64,000 nucleotides of DNA from Valencia hispanica (GCA_963556495.2 OY747702.1:57657286-57721285), one strand, 5' to 3'; positions 44,882 to 54,744 are shown, numbered from the stretch's first letter. Made by a program: numbers and translations. Notes: generated from the letters alone by a model not told the origin.

Positions 44882-45365
44882 CTTCTAGTGCTACTAGTGG
44901 CCTCTAAATGTCCACTAGGGCTACTAGTGGCCTCTATGTGCCCACTAGTGCTACTAGTGGCCTCTAAATGCCCACTAGTGCTACTAGTGGCCTCTAAATG
45001 CCCACTAGTGCTACTAGTGGCCTCTAAATGCCCACTAGTGCTACTAGTTGCTTCTAAGCTTAGTGCTACTAGTGCCCGCTAAGTGCTTACTAGTGCTACT
45101 AGTGGCCTCTAAGTGGCTTCTAATGCTACTAGTGGCTTCTAAGCTTATTCTTACTAGTGCTAATAGTGGCCGCTAAGTGGCTTCTAATGCTACTAGTGGC
45201 TTCTAAGCTTAGTGCTACTAGTGGCCGCTAAGTGGCTACTAGTGGCCTCTACATGCCCACTAGTGCTACTAGTAGCTTCTAAGCTTAGTGCCACTAGTGT
45301 TACTAGTGGCCTCGAAATTCCCACTAGTGGCAACTAAGTGTCCACCAGTGCCAATAGTGGCTGCT

Positions 45366-45835
45366 AAGCTAACATTAGCAGGTACTGTATACAGTCAGGC
45401 CATGTTGCCATAACAGTACATGCTGTCTTAATTCAAAAAATGACTAATAACGCTGGCAACAATTAGCTGTCTTATTTTCTCACATTGACAGCTTTAGAAA
45501 ACTTGAAAACATAGCACTACAAATGACAATAATATACTGTTATGAACCAGAAAATAAGAAATAAGGGACTATGGAGGAAATGAAACAAACTATTACATTA
45601 GTAATTCTGTGCATATCTTAGCCACTAAAATGTCAAGGGTGCCACATGGGCTATTTTATGGGTCTATCTGAATAAAATAGTTCTGATTAAGTTAACAAAA
45701 AAATTGGCACATCTTTTAGAATGACTGCTGTTAAACACTTTAGTATCCAGCGTGGCCACTTTAAGGCTTTAAGCACACAGTTTGAACATCCACCAATCAA
45801 AATCCATGTCCCACCTTCCTCATTTGCATGCAGTC
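45366..45835. other. right AT-rich unique spacer of the element
   Basis: About 470 bp lacking ACTAGT. It contains 'gtactgtatacagtcaggcc' at the array edge. The minus-strand ORF 45878-45687 has no recognised domain. Not an inverted copy of the left spacer by eye. Confidence 0.6.
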
Positions 45836-47190
45836 CACTAGTCCTACTAGTGACACTAGTGGCTGCATGTTGCAACATACATGTTAACTAGTAAAGGCTA
45901 GAATGTCCACTAGCAACACTAGTGGACAGTAACACACAATATTATGATTTTACTAGTACCACTAGTAAAAGCCAAAAAGTGTGCTAGTAGCACTAGTGAG
46001 ACTTTTTTGATTTCACTAGTACCACTAGAAGAGGGCAACATGTCTACTAGTACTACTAGTAAGGGCCAAAATGTGTACTAGTAGCACTAGTAAGTGGCAA
46101 AATATCCACTAGTAGCACAAGTAGGGGACTTTTACACCTTACTAGTAGTACTAGTGAGATCAAAAATGCTCACTAGTGTTACTAGTGGCAAGGTTTTGCT
46201 TTTTACTAGTGTGACTGGTAGAAGAAAGTTTGTCTCACTCGTGAGCTTCTGAACGTCACATGTAAAGGCTTTGGCTGTACTAGTGCTCATCTGCGCATCA
46301 CTAGTTCGCAACTAGTATACCACTAGTATGCAATTACACACTACTAGTGCGTGACTACACACTACTAGTGCAACATTCCTTTAACATGTGAGACATTTCT
46401 GCACACTGGTAGGACAACTTTGGCATACTAGTAGGACAGCTACATCTTACTAGTGAGGGAAAACTGTGCACTAGTTGACAATTCTGTACCGCTAGTGCTA
46501 CTAGTGACATCATAAATTTCTACCAGTTAACATCTAGTGCTGCATTAGTAGTACTAGTAGCATACAGATGTCAACTAGTGCAAAGTTTTGCCTCACTAGT
46601 AGGACGTAGCTGTCCTACTAGTATGTCAAATTTGTCCTACTAGTGTGCAGAAATGTCTCACATGTTACAGAAACGTTGCACTAGTAGTGTGTAGTCACGC
46701 ACTAGTAGTGTGCAATTGCATACTAGGGGTAAGCTAGTTGAGAACTAGTGATGGGCAGATGCGCACTAGTACAGCCAAAGCCTTTTCATGTGACTTTTAG
46801 AAGCTCACTAGTGAGACAAACTTTCTTCTACTAGTTACCCTAGTAAATAACAAAACCTTGCCACTAGTAACACTAGTGAGCATTTTTGATCTCACTAGTA
46901 CTACTAGTAAGGTGTAAAAGTCCCCTACTTGTGCTACTAGTGGATATTTTGCCACTTACTAGTGCTACTAGTACACATTTTGGCCCTTACTAATAGTACT
47001 AGTAGAGTAAAACATGCCTCACTAGTAGCACTAGTAGACATGTTGGCCTTTTCTTGTAGTACTATTAATATGATAAAAGTCTCACTAGTGCTACTAGTAG
47101 ACTGTCTGGCTTTTACTAGTTTTACTAGTAAGGTAAAACACATCCTCACTAGTACCACTAGTGGATATTTTAGCTTTCTCTAGTACTACT
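45836..47190. repeat. nested palindrome of ACTAGT units, centre near 46520
   Basis: Sequences left of centre ('aagggccaaaatgtgtactag', 'gtggcaaaatatccactag', 'caagtaggggacttttacacc', 'gcgtgactacacactactag', 'tgtgagacatttctgcacac', 'gtgcactagttgaca') recur right of centre as reverse complements in mirror order, out to 'ggcccttact' and 'gacatgttgg' near 46990-47050. A non-palindromic core of about 85 bp lies at roughly 46480-46565. Arms differ by indels. Confidence 0.8.
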
Positions 47191-47631
47191 AGTGAGCATC
47201 TTCGTTGTTACTAGTAGTACTAGTAAGAAAAAAACCACCCCACTAGTTCTACTAGTGGACATTCTGTCTCTTACCAGTAGATTTAGTGAGGTCAAAATGC
47301 CTTACCAGTGCTACTAGTCGGTATTTTTGCGCTACTAGTAGGGTTCAGGAGGCTACTAGTGCGTGACACATGCCTACTAGTTGGGTCTAGTAGTGTCACT
47401 AGTGCTGCACAGTAGTTTACTAGTAAGGTTTGATTCCATACTAGTAGTCCAAAAGTGGCACTAGTAGTGGAAAAAACGTGACAAGTAAGACACAGTCGTT
47501 ATACTAGTGCACCCTAGTCGTTATACTAGTCTGCCAAATTGTCTTACTAGTGAGGATGAAGTGTGTACTAGTACATGGATTTAAAGTTGGATATCAAAGA
47601 TATCTAATAAATGCTCAATCGGCTTTCCATA
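47180..47631 (-). repeat. right terminal inverted repeat
   Basis: Inverted counterpart of 40977-41460, ending GGCTTTCCATA at 47631. Beyond it the sequence becomes ordinary and ACTAGT disappears, giving a sharp right boundary. Confidence 0.85.
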
Positions 47632-47639
47632 CAACTCTA
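47632..47639. repeat. right copy of candidate target-site duplication
   Basis: CAACTCTA, same orientation and sequence as 40971-40978. Confidence 0.65.
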
Positions 47640-47676
47640 CTAAACGATATCTAAATCTGTGCACTTCTGGTTCTGG

Positions 47677-47934
47677 TCAGAACCTCACAGTTCTCTTTGC
47701 TGCATCGTAAAACAGGGCAAAACCGCGAGTCAACTTCTGTGAATGGCCTCTGAATTGGTTGCAGTTTTGCCCGTTAATAGAACACTCAGGCAGGAGCGTT
47801 TCAAGCTCTTCCACTTCAAAGGTTTTAAAAGCCTTTTTTCCTGCCCTGAGAAGGGAAAGCATAAGTCCACGGGTAGATGTTCCTCCTAAGAGTGAAGCTC
47901 GTATAGAAGACAAAAAGTGTTGAGCGTCACTCAT
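47677..47934 (-). CDS. unrecognised 85-codon ORF next to the ACTAGT element
   Basis: Minus strand, starting MSDAQHFLSSIRASLLGGTS and ending near FALFYDAAKRTVRF. Composition is protein-like, but I recognise no family. Immediately upstream on the minus strand lie TGACGTCA (a CRE-like palindrome, 47949-47956) and TATAAATGA, whose ATG is this ORF's start. If the TATA were used, transcription would begin downstream of this ATG, so either the ORF or the promoter reading is accidental. It could be a host exon or chance. Confidence 0.2.
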   Translation of the reverse strand: MSDAQHFLSSIRASLLGGTSTRGLMLSLLRAGKKAFKTFEVEELETLLPECSINGQNCNQFRGHSQKLTRGFALFYDAAKRTVRF

Positions 47935-47939
47935 TTATA

Positions 47940-48703
47940 ACCTTTGTGACGTCAGCATCTGTGGACCCAAATAGTATGAATGCTGGGAAATGCCGTCTGT
48001 TCAATCCGTTTGAGGGAAAAAGGGTTCCCAGCAATCATAATGACATGTCAAGTTTTTTTTAAATATAATACATAAAATAATCTACTATATTTTCTGCCAC
48101 TATCATTAGAACACAAGGGGGGGGGGACTTTAGTCTTTGCAATTTCCAGTGCATGGTGTTTCCTCAAGCCTACATTATGAATCAAATTACATAAAGAGTG
48201 GTGCATGTTCCTTAAGTTTTGCTTGCAGACCCAGTTTCATCAGGAGCAATTCACCGTCTCTAAAGGTTATTTCTCGGCTGCCTTCATCAGAAAATGTTCA
48301 GTCTATTAGTTGGCTGTGGGAGTAAAGTTGCCCTTTAAGCACGTGCTTTCAATAGCATCTGATTTTGCTGTGTTTATTATTTACAGAGCAGCATTGACTT
48401 TTTATCCGTGGTATTACTTCGAAAGAGGAAACTATCAGAAGACAGCCTTGGGATAGAATTAGTGCTGGAGTATGTCGTGGCAAAGCATTTAGAGAAATGT
48501 TCATCTCCCCTGCCAGCTGGATAAAATTCCTCTTTTGTCTCACTGGGTTTCTCTAGGGCACTATTGATAAAGTAACATCAGTGGCTTATTGTTTCCAGTA
48601 ATTTACTTCTGCAGATGTTGTGAATATGATTAGAGAGCAAGTTAAAATAAATCAAGAACGAATGTTGGAAAAAAATTCCAGTGGGGTGTTATATCATGTT
48701 TTT

Positions 48704-48705
<2 letters not shown>
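47940..48705. other. no recognised feature
   Basis: Short ORFs only. A G-run lies at about 48118-48127. Parts (48140-48560) do not look like repeats and might be low-copy sequence. Confidence 0.35.

Positions 48706-48769
<64 letters not shown>
48706..48769. repeat. (TA)n microsatellite
   Basis: About 30 TA units. It generates the minus-strand 'IYIYIY' ORF (48958-48689), which is not a gene. Confidence 0.95.
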
Positions 48770-48772
<3 letters not shown>

Positions 48773-49086
48773 ATATTTAATGATTATTAAATAATTGAAA
48801 TACACAAGCATATCTAAAAGAAAGTCGAGAGAACAGTATGAAAAAGTTATGGATTTTTTTAAAGTGAAACATTTAAATAGATTAATTGCACATACAGTGA
48901 AATATTTCAAGCCTTTACTAATGTTAAACATTATGGCTTGCAGAGAATGAAATCCCAAACATTTGTATATCTGGAAAAAAATCTGAAAAAAAGTAAATAT
49001 TGGAAACTCATGGTGTCACACACTAATCAGCTAATTAACTCCAAACACCTGCAAAGGGTTCCTGAACCTTTAAATGGTCTCTTAGG

Positions 49087-49440
49087 CCTGGTCTACACAG
49101 AGACAAAACTGGTATAGTTTCAAAAACAGTCTGTAAAAACGACACCACAATAATTAAAACCTTTGTCCACATTAATTCACACAAGCCGGCTTAAAATGTT
49201 GCGGTAGATATGACGGGCCCACTGGTGGCACTGTGACACTGCCAGGGAAATACAGAAAAGAACACTGAGCATGCACAGTCAACCCTGTGGCAAACACGAC
49301 AAATCTAGCTTCAAATGAGAGCTTTATTCTAAAGCATATGGTGTCTGTGGTTCTCTGGATCCCTTTTTTGCTGCTGTTGATGGAGGAGGGACAGTAAATC
49401 GTATTCTAGAATCCATAATAAGGTTAGTATTTGCTTTATT
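49087..49440. mobile_element. MITE-like insertion in the Tc1/mariner relic
   Basis: Begins 'taggcctggtctacacagagacaaaactggta' and continues 'aacagtctgtaaaaacgacaccacaataattaaaac' and 'gcatgcacagtcaaccctgtggcaa', a pattern of fish hAT-like MITEs (compare 28364-28842). It replaces the N-terminal transposase region. TSD not resolved. Confidence 0.4.
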
Positions 49441-49456
49441 CGGACCGCAACACAGT

Positions 49457-49900
49457 ATGGGGCCATGTTTGTTTACTTCATCACAGAGTTACGCATTGCA
49501 TATGGAAATGGCGCTGCGACATCATCCACCCAGAATTAATGCCGGAGAGCCAAACGGTGGATTCTTGTGGATGAGAGACCAATTGGATGAAATATCTTTG
49601 CTGCTACAACTGGTTTCATCTCTGTTCAGACAGGGCCTTAGTCCCTCAGTAATGATACAGGGTGCCAAGTCATCTGCTGCTTCTGGCCCACTGGGTTTTA
49701 CTATCTACCAGGACATTGTAGAGCACTGCATGCTTCCTTCTGCTGAAAAGCTTGATGGAAATGCTCATTTAATTTTCCCGCAGGACTCAGGAAGGCTCAA
49801 ACTGCTGAAGGTACCAAAAGCTGGTCCAGTGACCAAGGTGGTACTGTGCTTGATTGGCCAACAAATGGGGCTGACCAGAATCCCATAGAGAATCTTTGTA
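49457..49900 (+). pseudogene. Tc1/mariner transposase catalytic-half remnant
   Basis: The frame 49457-49888 stays open by chance but matches the family only in patches: 'PSVMIQGAKSSAASGPLGF', 'IYQDIVEHCMLPSAEKLDGNAHLIFPQDSGRL'. The latter aligns with the block holding the second catalytic Asp (FQQD). After a frameshift, 'gtactgtgcttgattggccaacaaatggggctgaccagaatcccatagagaatcttt' corresponds to the W-P---DLNPIE-L Glu region. The first Asp motif is missing. Confidence 0.65.
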
Positions 49901-50225
49901 GTATGGACTGTGTGTGAGCAAGGTGAAAGCTGCTATCCATCCATCCTGGACTTCCTGAACACTTCAGCAGAACCACAAGCTGATTAGCTTTGTGACGCGC
50001 CGCATTAATGAAGTAACTCATGTAAAAGCAGAGTGTACCAAGTACTGAGTGCATAGAAAAGAACATACGTTTCGGAAGCCTGACACTTCTGTATAAAATA
50101 TCATTTTTTATTGATCTGATGTAATATTCAAATTTTCTGAGCAACTGAACTTTGGGTTTTAATAATCTGTGAGCCATTATTGTCAAAATGACAAAAAATA
50201 ACGGGTTGAAACATTTCACTTTATG

Positions 50226-50530
50226 TGTAATAAGTCTTTATAATAAATTAGCTTTACCTTCTAAAATGAGGGAGAAAAAAGACAGAACTTATTCATGATA
50301 TTCTTCTTTTTTTCTTAGATGTACCTGTATGCATTAGAGGTAGATGACTTTGGCCACCAGATATTAAAATGATGTGTACTGTAAAGTATTACATGTCCTT
50401 GTTGCTTATTTAAATCAGTTAAATGGAAGCATCTTGACATTTTCACCACTTTGTTTAACAAACAGAGCTGATAGCTGTTTGAATTATGTGTTCAATTAGG
50501 AGAATAGCTGGGGGTTTTTTGGGTTTTTTT
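50226..50530. other. no recognised feature
   Basis: AT-rich, nothing assigned. Confidence 0.4.
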
Positions 50531-50532
50531 TA

Positions 50533-51690
50533 CGTGTCCTGTTTGGCAGTGTGGAGCTCAGAATTGGTGTCTGAGTACCAAGTAGAAGCCCAACAGATTT
50601 ACTTTCACAAGCGGAGCAGTGCAGCTTTTGCTATTGTACTCCACTTGATATATGTGTGAAAAATCTTTATTATGAATTGCTGGGGGTTTTATTTCCTGAT
50701 GTTATGGACACGGAGACGGAAAATTAAGGCGAAGAAAGAAAGAAGATGAAGAAGAGAGGTAGGAAACAAAATGTCATGAGAGAGGGTGAGTTGAAAATCC
50801 AAGAGAGGAAAGGGAACAAAGAAAACACAGGAAAACATTGAAGTCTGCCTCCATACCCACAGGACGGCAGAGAGAGGGGAAAAACAAACCTAACATCGTG
50901 AACTAAGAACAACACAACCACATCATACAAGAATGGATATAAAAATACAACAACAATGTCACAGAAAAACTCATGGTACCGATTAATCAAGCTCTAGTAA
51001 TGATAACCTCAGCCCAAGGATATATCTGTAAACACCAGAGACCCCACATCTATGTGTGTGTGTTAGCATGCTGGTGCATATAAGGTTTCTCCATAAGAGT
51101 GTTCGATAGCTGGTGTGAGCAGACATCAATCCGTCTCCCAGGAATCGATGCAGACATGAAGGAGATCGGAGCCAAGACGTCCAAAGGACCCCCAGAGCCC
51201 CAGGCGGACCTGGGCGGGGCCTACCGGATCCCCCAAGAGAGGAGCAAAGGAGAACCCCAGGGGAACGTCCAACGGCTACTATGCAGGGGCCCGGGGGCAG
51301 CAGTGACGAGCCCACGGGCCCCGCCGGCAACCAGCCGCGCCAGGGCGGGCCAGTCCATGGACCAGGAGAGCTGGGGCCCAGGGGCGCCCCACCCCCCAGC
51401 AGGGACCCGACAAGGGACCGCCTGACGAGGGGCCACCGGCACCACAGGGGCCGCGGCCGGCCGCCACGCACCACCACCACCCTGGGCCAATCCCCACCGC
51501 CAACATCCCAGCGCCCCACGTCGGGGTGCCCCACCGGTAGCCGCAGCGTATGGATAGCATCCCCAGGCCAAGCTCAGCCAGCACCTGGACACCAAGTTGT
51601 ACCAGCTCCCGAGTCCTGATCCTACACAATGCAGAGCGCCGAGACCAGGCATTCAACAAAGGCCAGGGCCGGTCCAACCCGCCAATAGTG
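50533..51690 (-). repeat. dispersed interspersed repeat, copy B (antisense)
   Basis: Inverted relative of copy A: the reverse complement of 50533-50977 aligns with 1676-2088. The remainder (about 51000-51690) is very GC-rich and has overlapping ORFs on both strands (minus 51534-50983, 51652-51221; plus 51099-51425, 51281-51619). None carries RT or other domain motifs, so I treat them as compositional artefacts. Better preserved than copy A. Confidence 0.6.
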
Positions 51691-52055
51691 TAGAATAGCT
51701 GTTTTTTTCAAACCCCAACAAGAAAAAAAAACACTCTGGATTTTTGCAGTTTGTCAGAAAATCTATTGAACTTATTATTTATTGTCTTAATAAATCAAAA
51801 TATGACAGCGACTTCTCTCTCGTCATTGCTCTGCAGGTTACGGTGATCCATGTCATGTCCGTTGGGTTAGTCAGGAACAAAAGTGCCAAATTCAATGAAA
51901 TCCCCCTGATATAGTTAGGGAATTTAGACAGGGGAAATATAGTATCTTAGAGGGTCAACCAATAAATGACTGTATGACAGCTGTAGTTTTCTTTGACTTA
52001 AAAACGATGGGAATCTAATTTGTCACAAAGTAAAGGTAGAACAAAATAATATATA
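51691..52055. other. no recognised feature
   Basis: Nothing assigned. A short (TA)n run ends at the Tc1 insertion (52050-52059). Confidence 0.4.
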
Positions 52056-52059
52056 TATA

Positions 52060-53585
52060 CAGTGGCTTGCAAAAGTATTCGGCCCCCTTGAACTTTTCCA
52101 CATTTTGTCACATTACAGCCACAAACATGAATCAATTTTATCGGAATTCCACGTGAAAGACCAATACAAAGTGGTGTACACGTGAGAAGTGGAACAAAAA
52201 TCATATATGATTCCAAACATTTTTTACAAATAAATAACTGAAAAGTGAAAAGACATTGCCTGATGACTAAATAGAGTGCACCTGTGTGTAATCTAATGTC
52301 AGTACAAATACAGCTGCCCTGTAACGGCCTCAGAGGTTGTCTAAGAGAATGTTGGGAGCAACAACACCATGAAGTCCAAAGAACACACCAGACAGGTCAG
52401 GGATAAAGTTATTGAGAAATTTAAAGCAGGCTTAGGCTACAAAAAGATTTCCCAAGCCTTGAACATCCCACGGAGCGCTGTTCAAGCGATCATTCAGAAA
52501 TGGAAGGAGTATGGCACAACTGTAAACCTACCAAGACAAGGTCGTCCACCTAAACTCACAGGCCGAACAAGGAGAGCGCTGATCAGAAATGCAGCCAAGA
52601 GGCCCATGGTGACTCTGGATGAGCTGCAAAGATCTACAGCTCAGGTGGGGGAATCTGTCCATAGGACAACTATTAGTGGTGCACTGCACAAAGTTGGCCT
52701 TTATGGAAGAGTGGCAAGAAGAAAGCCATTGTTAAAAGAAAACCATAAGAAGTCCCGTTTGCAGTTTGCCACAAGCCATGTGGGGGACACAGCAAACATG
52801 TGGAAGAAGGTGCTCTGGTCAGATGAGACCAAAATGGAAAACACTATGTGTGGCGGAAAACTAACACTGCACATCACTCTGAACACACCATCCCCACTGT
52901 CAAATATGGTGGTGGCAGCATCATGCTCTGGGGGTGCTTCTCTTCAGCAGGGACAGGGAAGCTGGTCAGAGTTGATGGGAAGATGGATGGAGCCAAATAC
53001 AGGGCAATCTTGGAAGAAAACCTCTTGGAGCCTGGAAAAGACTTGAGACTGGGGCGGAGGTTAACCTTCCAGCAGGACAACGACCCTAAACATAAAGCCA
53101 GGGCAACAATGGAATGGTTTAAAACAAAACATATCCATGTGTTAGAATGGCCCAGTCAAAGTCTAGATCTAAATCCAATCGAGAATATGTGGCAAGATCT
53201 GAAAGCTGATGTTCACAAACGCTGTCCATCTAATCTGACTGAGCTGGAGCTGTTTTGCAAAGAAGAATGGGCAAGAATTTCAGTCTCTAGATGTGCAAAG
53301 CTGGTAGAGACGTACCCTAAAAGACTGGCAGCTGGAATTGCAGCAAAAGGTGGTTCTACAAAGTATTGACTCAGGGGGCTGAATAATTACGCACACCCCA
53401 CTTTCAGTTATTTATTTGTAAAAAATGTTTGGAATCATGTATGATTTTCGTTCCACTTCTCACGTGTACACCACTTTGTATTGGTCTTTCACGTGGAATT
53501 CCAATAATATTGATTTATGTTTGTGGCTGTAATGTGACAAAATGTGGAAAAGTTCAAGGGGGCCGAATACTTTTCCAAGCCACTG
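52060..53585 (+). mobile_element. Tc1-like transposon, nearly complete (1526 bp)
   Basis: Flanked by TA (52058-52059 and 53586-53587). The terminal inverted repeats start CAGTGGCTTGCAAAAGTATT on the left, and CAGTGGCTTGGAAAAGTATT is the complement on the right. They extend about 180 bp (52060-52243 and about 53403-53585) with few mismatches. Between them lies a single transposase gene with one frameshift. Structure and length are normal for Tc1 elements. Confidence 0.95.
52369..53369 (+). pseudogene. Tc1 DD34E transposase with a single frameshift
   Basis: The first frame (52369-about 52836) opens MKSKEHTRQVRDKVIEKFKA and holds two helix-turn-helix regions separated by a GRPPK AT-hook-like motif (residues 58-62), then the first catalytic Asp in WSDETK (Asp152). 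Around 52836-52848 the frame is lost; compared with other Tc1 copies about 20 bp coding the segment after DETK appears deleted. The second frame runs to 53369 with GGGSIMLWGC, FQQDNDPKH (second Asp) and LNPIENMW (Glu); exactly 34 residues separate the last two. The protein would cut the element out at its terminal repeats. As written it is inactive, although the terminal repeats could still serve a transposase supplied in trans. Confidence 0.93.
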
Positions 53586-53689
53586 TAATTGAAGTGTAAA
53601 TGTATTTCTATAATTCAGTTCATGAATAGGTCAAACTAAAAAAAGAAGAATATTGTGGAAAAGTTGAATAAGTTTTGTTGCTCATTTCA

Positions 53690-53960
53690 GAACGAGAAGC
53701 TGTTTAATTATATACTTAATTACACACTGAGTGAAATAAGCAATTATTTCTCGTAATTTTTAAGATTATGGCTTATAAATAATGAAAACCCAAATTTAGT
53801 CTCTGCCCACAATGCCGAAGGTACCATTACTTGCTTTAATCACCATGGTATCACCAGCAAACTGGCTTGATCCAAACCTCACATAGAATCCATGGGCTGT
53901 TGTGATGATGAAGATGAAAGATGACCAAATCAAAAATTTCAAATGTGGTTTTCAGAAGAT
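53690..53960 (+). pseudogene. decayed Tc1/mariner relic
   Basis: 'cttaattacacactgagtgaaataagc', 'taagattatggcttataaataatgaaaaccc' (terminal-repeat blocks) are followed by 'gccgaaggtaccattacttgctttaatcaccatggtatcaccagcaaactggcttgatcc', a fragment from near the catalytic Glu. Same family as 48880-50225, with large deletions. Confidence 0.5.
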
Positions 53961-54740
53961 ACAATGCAAACGTTATCATTTTCTTTTAGTAATATTAATT
54001 TGACTTGATAGTATTTGGGTTCCAGCTTTAAAAATGTCATTATAGAGGCACGCACTGGCCTGTTTGTAGTAAAAACCAAAGTGAAATTTGGATTCATATC
54101 TTCACATGATATTTCAATGTATTCTGGCTGTAATTAACATCAGTGTAGAATTGGCTGCACAGAAACAATGTTGGTATTTCCAACAGACAGCCTCTGTTTT
54201 CTAACCCACCAACAGCTTTGCCTAAATGTTGACATGAAAAGGTTGAGATAAAAGTCTCAGCTGAAGAGAAAGCAGGAATTCAACGCTGAACAACTCTTAA
54301 ATGTCACACCATAATTGCTACAGCGGCTGACGAATGCCAACAACTATTTAATAGAATCAGAGAAAAGCTGAGTGGTAGGTGCTACAAAATGACAGGCTGC
54401 TCTTCAGCATGAATTCAACACACAGGGCTGACATCAGGGTATATAACAATAATACTACAGCTCCACCTACATATAAACTCTACTAATATCACATACTTCA
54501 ATATTTTATTGGAATGTATAAACACAAAGTAGCACACAAGTCTAAAGTGAAAGTGAAAAAAGACATGGTTTGCATCTTTTTTTAAAGAACAAGTGTGATG
54601 TGTATTTGTATCCAGCCCCCTGTAATTTGATGCTTCCAAATAAAATCCAGTTTAACCAACAGTCTTCAGACATTGCCTAATTGCTAAACAGAATGCTCTC
54701 CTGTGTAACTGAATCTCAGTCTGCAACTGCATTCGCTCTA
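53961..54740. other. no recognised feature
   Basis: Nothing assigned. Minus-strand ORF 54639-54415 has no recognised domain. Confidence 0.4.
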
Positions 54741-54744
54741 TTCT

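Larger units (their letters stand above)
42193..45365. repeat. central ACTAGT satellite-like array with orientation switch
   Basis: The module is ACTAGT-NNN-ACTAGT (NNN mostly AGC/GCT, also ACC, AGT, AGA) plus one of a few spacers: GGGCACTTAACGGCC, GGGCATTTTGAGGCC, AGGCACATAGCGGCC, or AGCACTAAGCTTAGAAGCC, which contains the palindrome CTAAGCTTAG. Up to about 43400 these read in one direction; afterwards their reverse complements appear (GGCCGTTAAGTGCCC, GGCCTCTAAATGTCC and others). The 30-bp period keeps frames open, giving spurious LLVLLVA-type ORFs on both strands. Confidence 0.95.
40977..47631. mobile_element. 6.65-kb foldback element made of ACTAGT palindrome arrays
   Basis: The left end TATGGAAAGCC (40977) and the right end GGCTTTCCATA (to 47631) are inverted. 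Homology continues inward through 'ttgagcatttattagatatctttgatatcc' and on for roughly 480 bp. Candidate direct repeats flank it. Internally there are two outer array arms, two AT-rich unique spacers (41691-42190, 45366-45835), a 3.2-kb central array that changes orientation near 43405, and a second palindrome centred near 46520. No transposase, RT or other domain is found on either strand. Transposition in trans is inferred from TIRs plus direct repeats; the superfamily is not determined (6- or 8-bp duplication). Confidence 0.8.
48880..50225 (+). mobile_element. decayed Tc1/mariner-type transposon with an internal insertion
   Basis: The left part (48880-49086) has 'gtgaaatatttcaagcctttac', 'attatggcttgcagagaatgaaat' and 'ctaattaactccaaacacctgcaaagggttcctgaacctttaaatggtctct'. 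The right part (about 49440-50225) has transposase remnants followed by 'agtgtaccaagtactgagtgcat', 'cttctgtataaaatatcattttttattgatctgatg' and 'aacgggttgaaacatttcactttatgtgtaataagtct'. Left and right ends are inverted relatives. The middle is replaced by a MITE-like block (49087-49440). Confidence 0.75.

Noticed and set aside
41196..45082. Long ORFs encoding LLVLLVA / TSSTSG-type repeat proteins on both strands
   Set aside because: They arise from the 30-bp (10-codon) period of the ACTAGT array; open frames exist on both strands and in inverted halves, with no start context or domain.
41040..47200. CRISPR-like repeat/spacer pattern
   Set aside because: Repeats are short palindrome pairs, spacers are themselves recurrent, orientation flips within the array, and the surrounding sequence is vertebrate; no cas genes.
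48689..48958. 89-aa ORF rich in Ile-Tyr
   Set aside because: Translation of a TA microsatellite.
49457..49888. 143-aa ORF as an intact gene
   Set aside because: It is a decayed transposase segment kept open by chance; only patches match and catalytic motifs are lost.
50983..51677. 183-aa and other ORFs in GC-rich copy B
   Set aside because: Compositional artefact: proline/arginine/glycine-rich in all frames and both strands, within a repeat.
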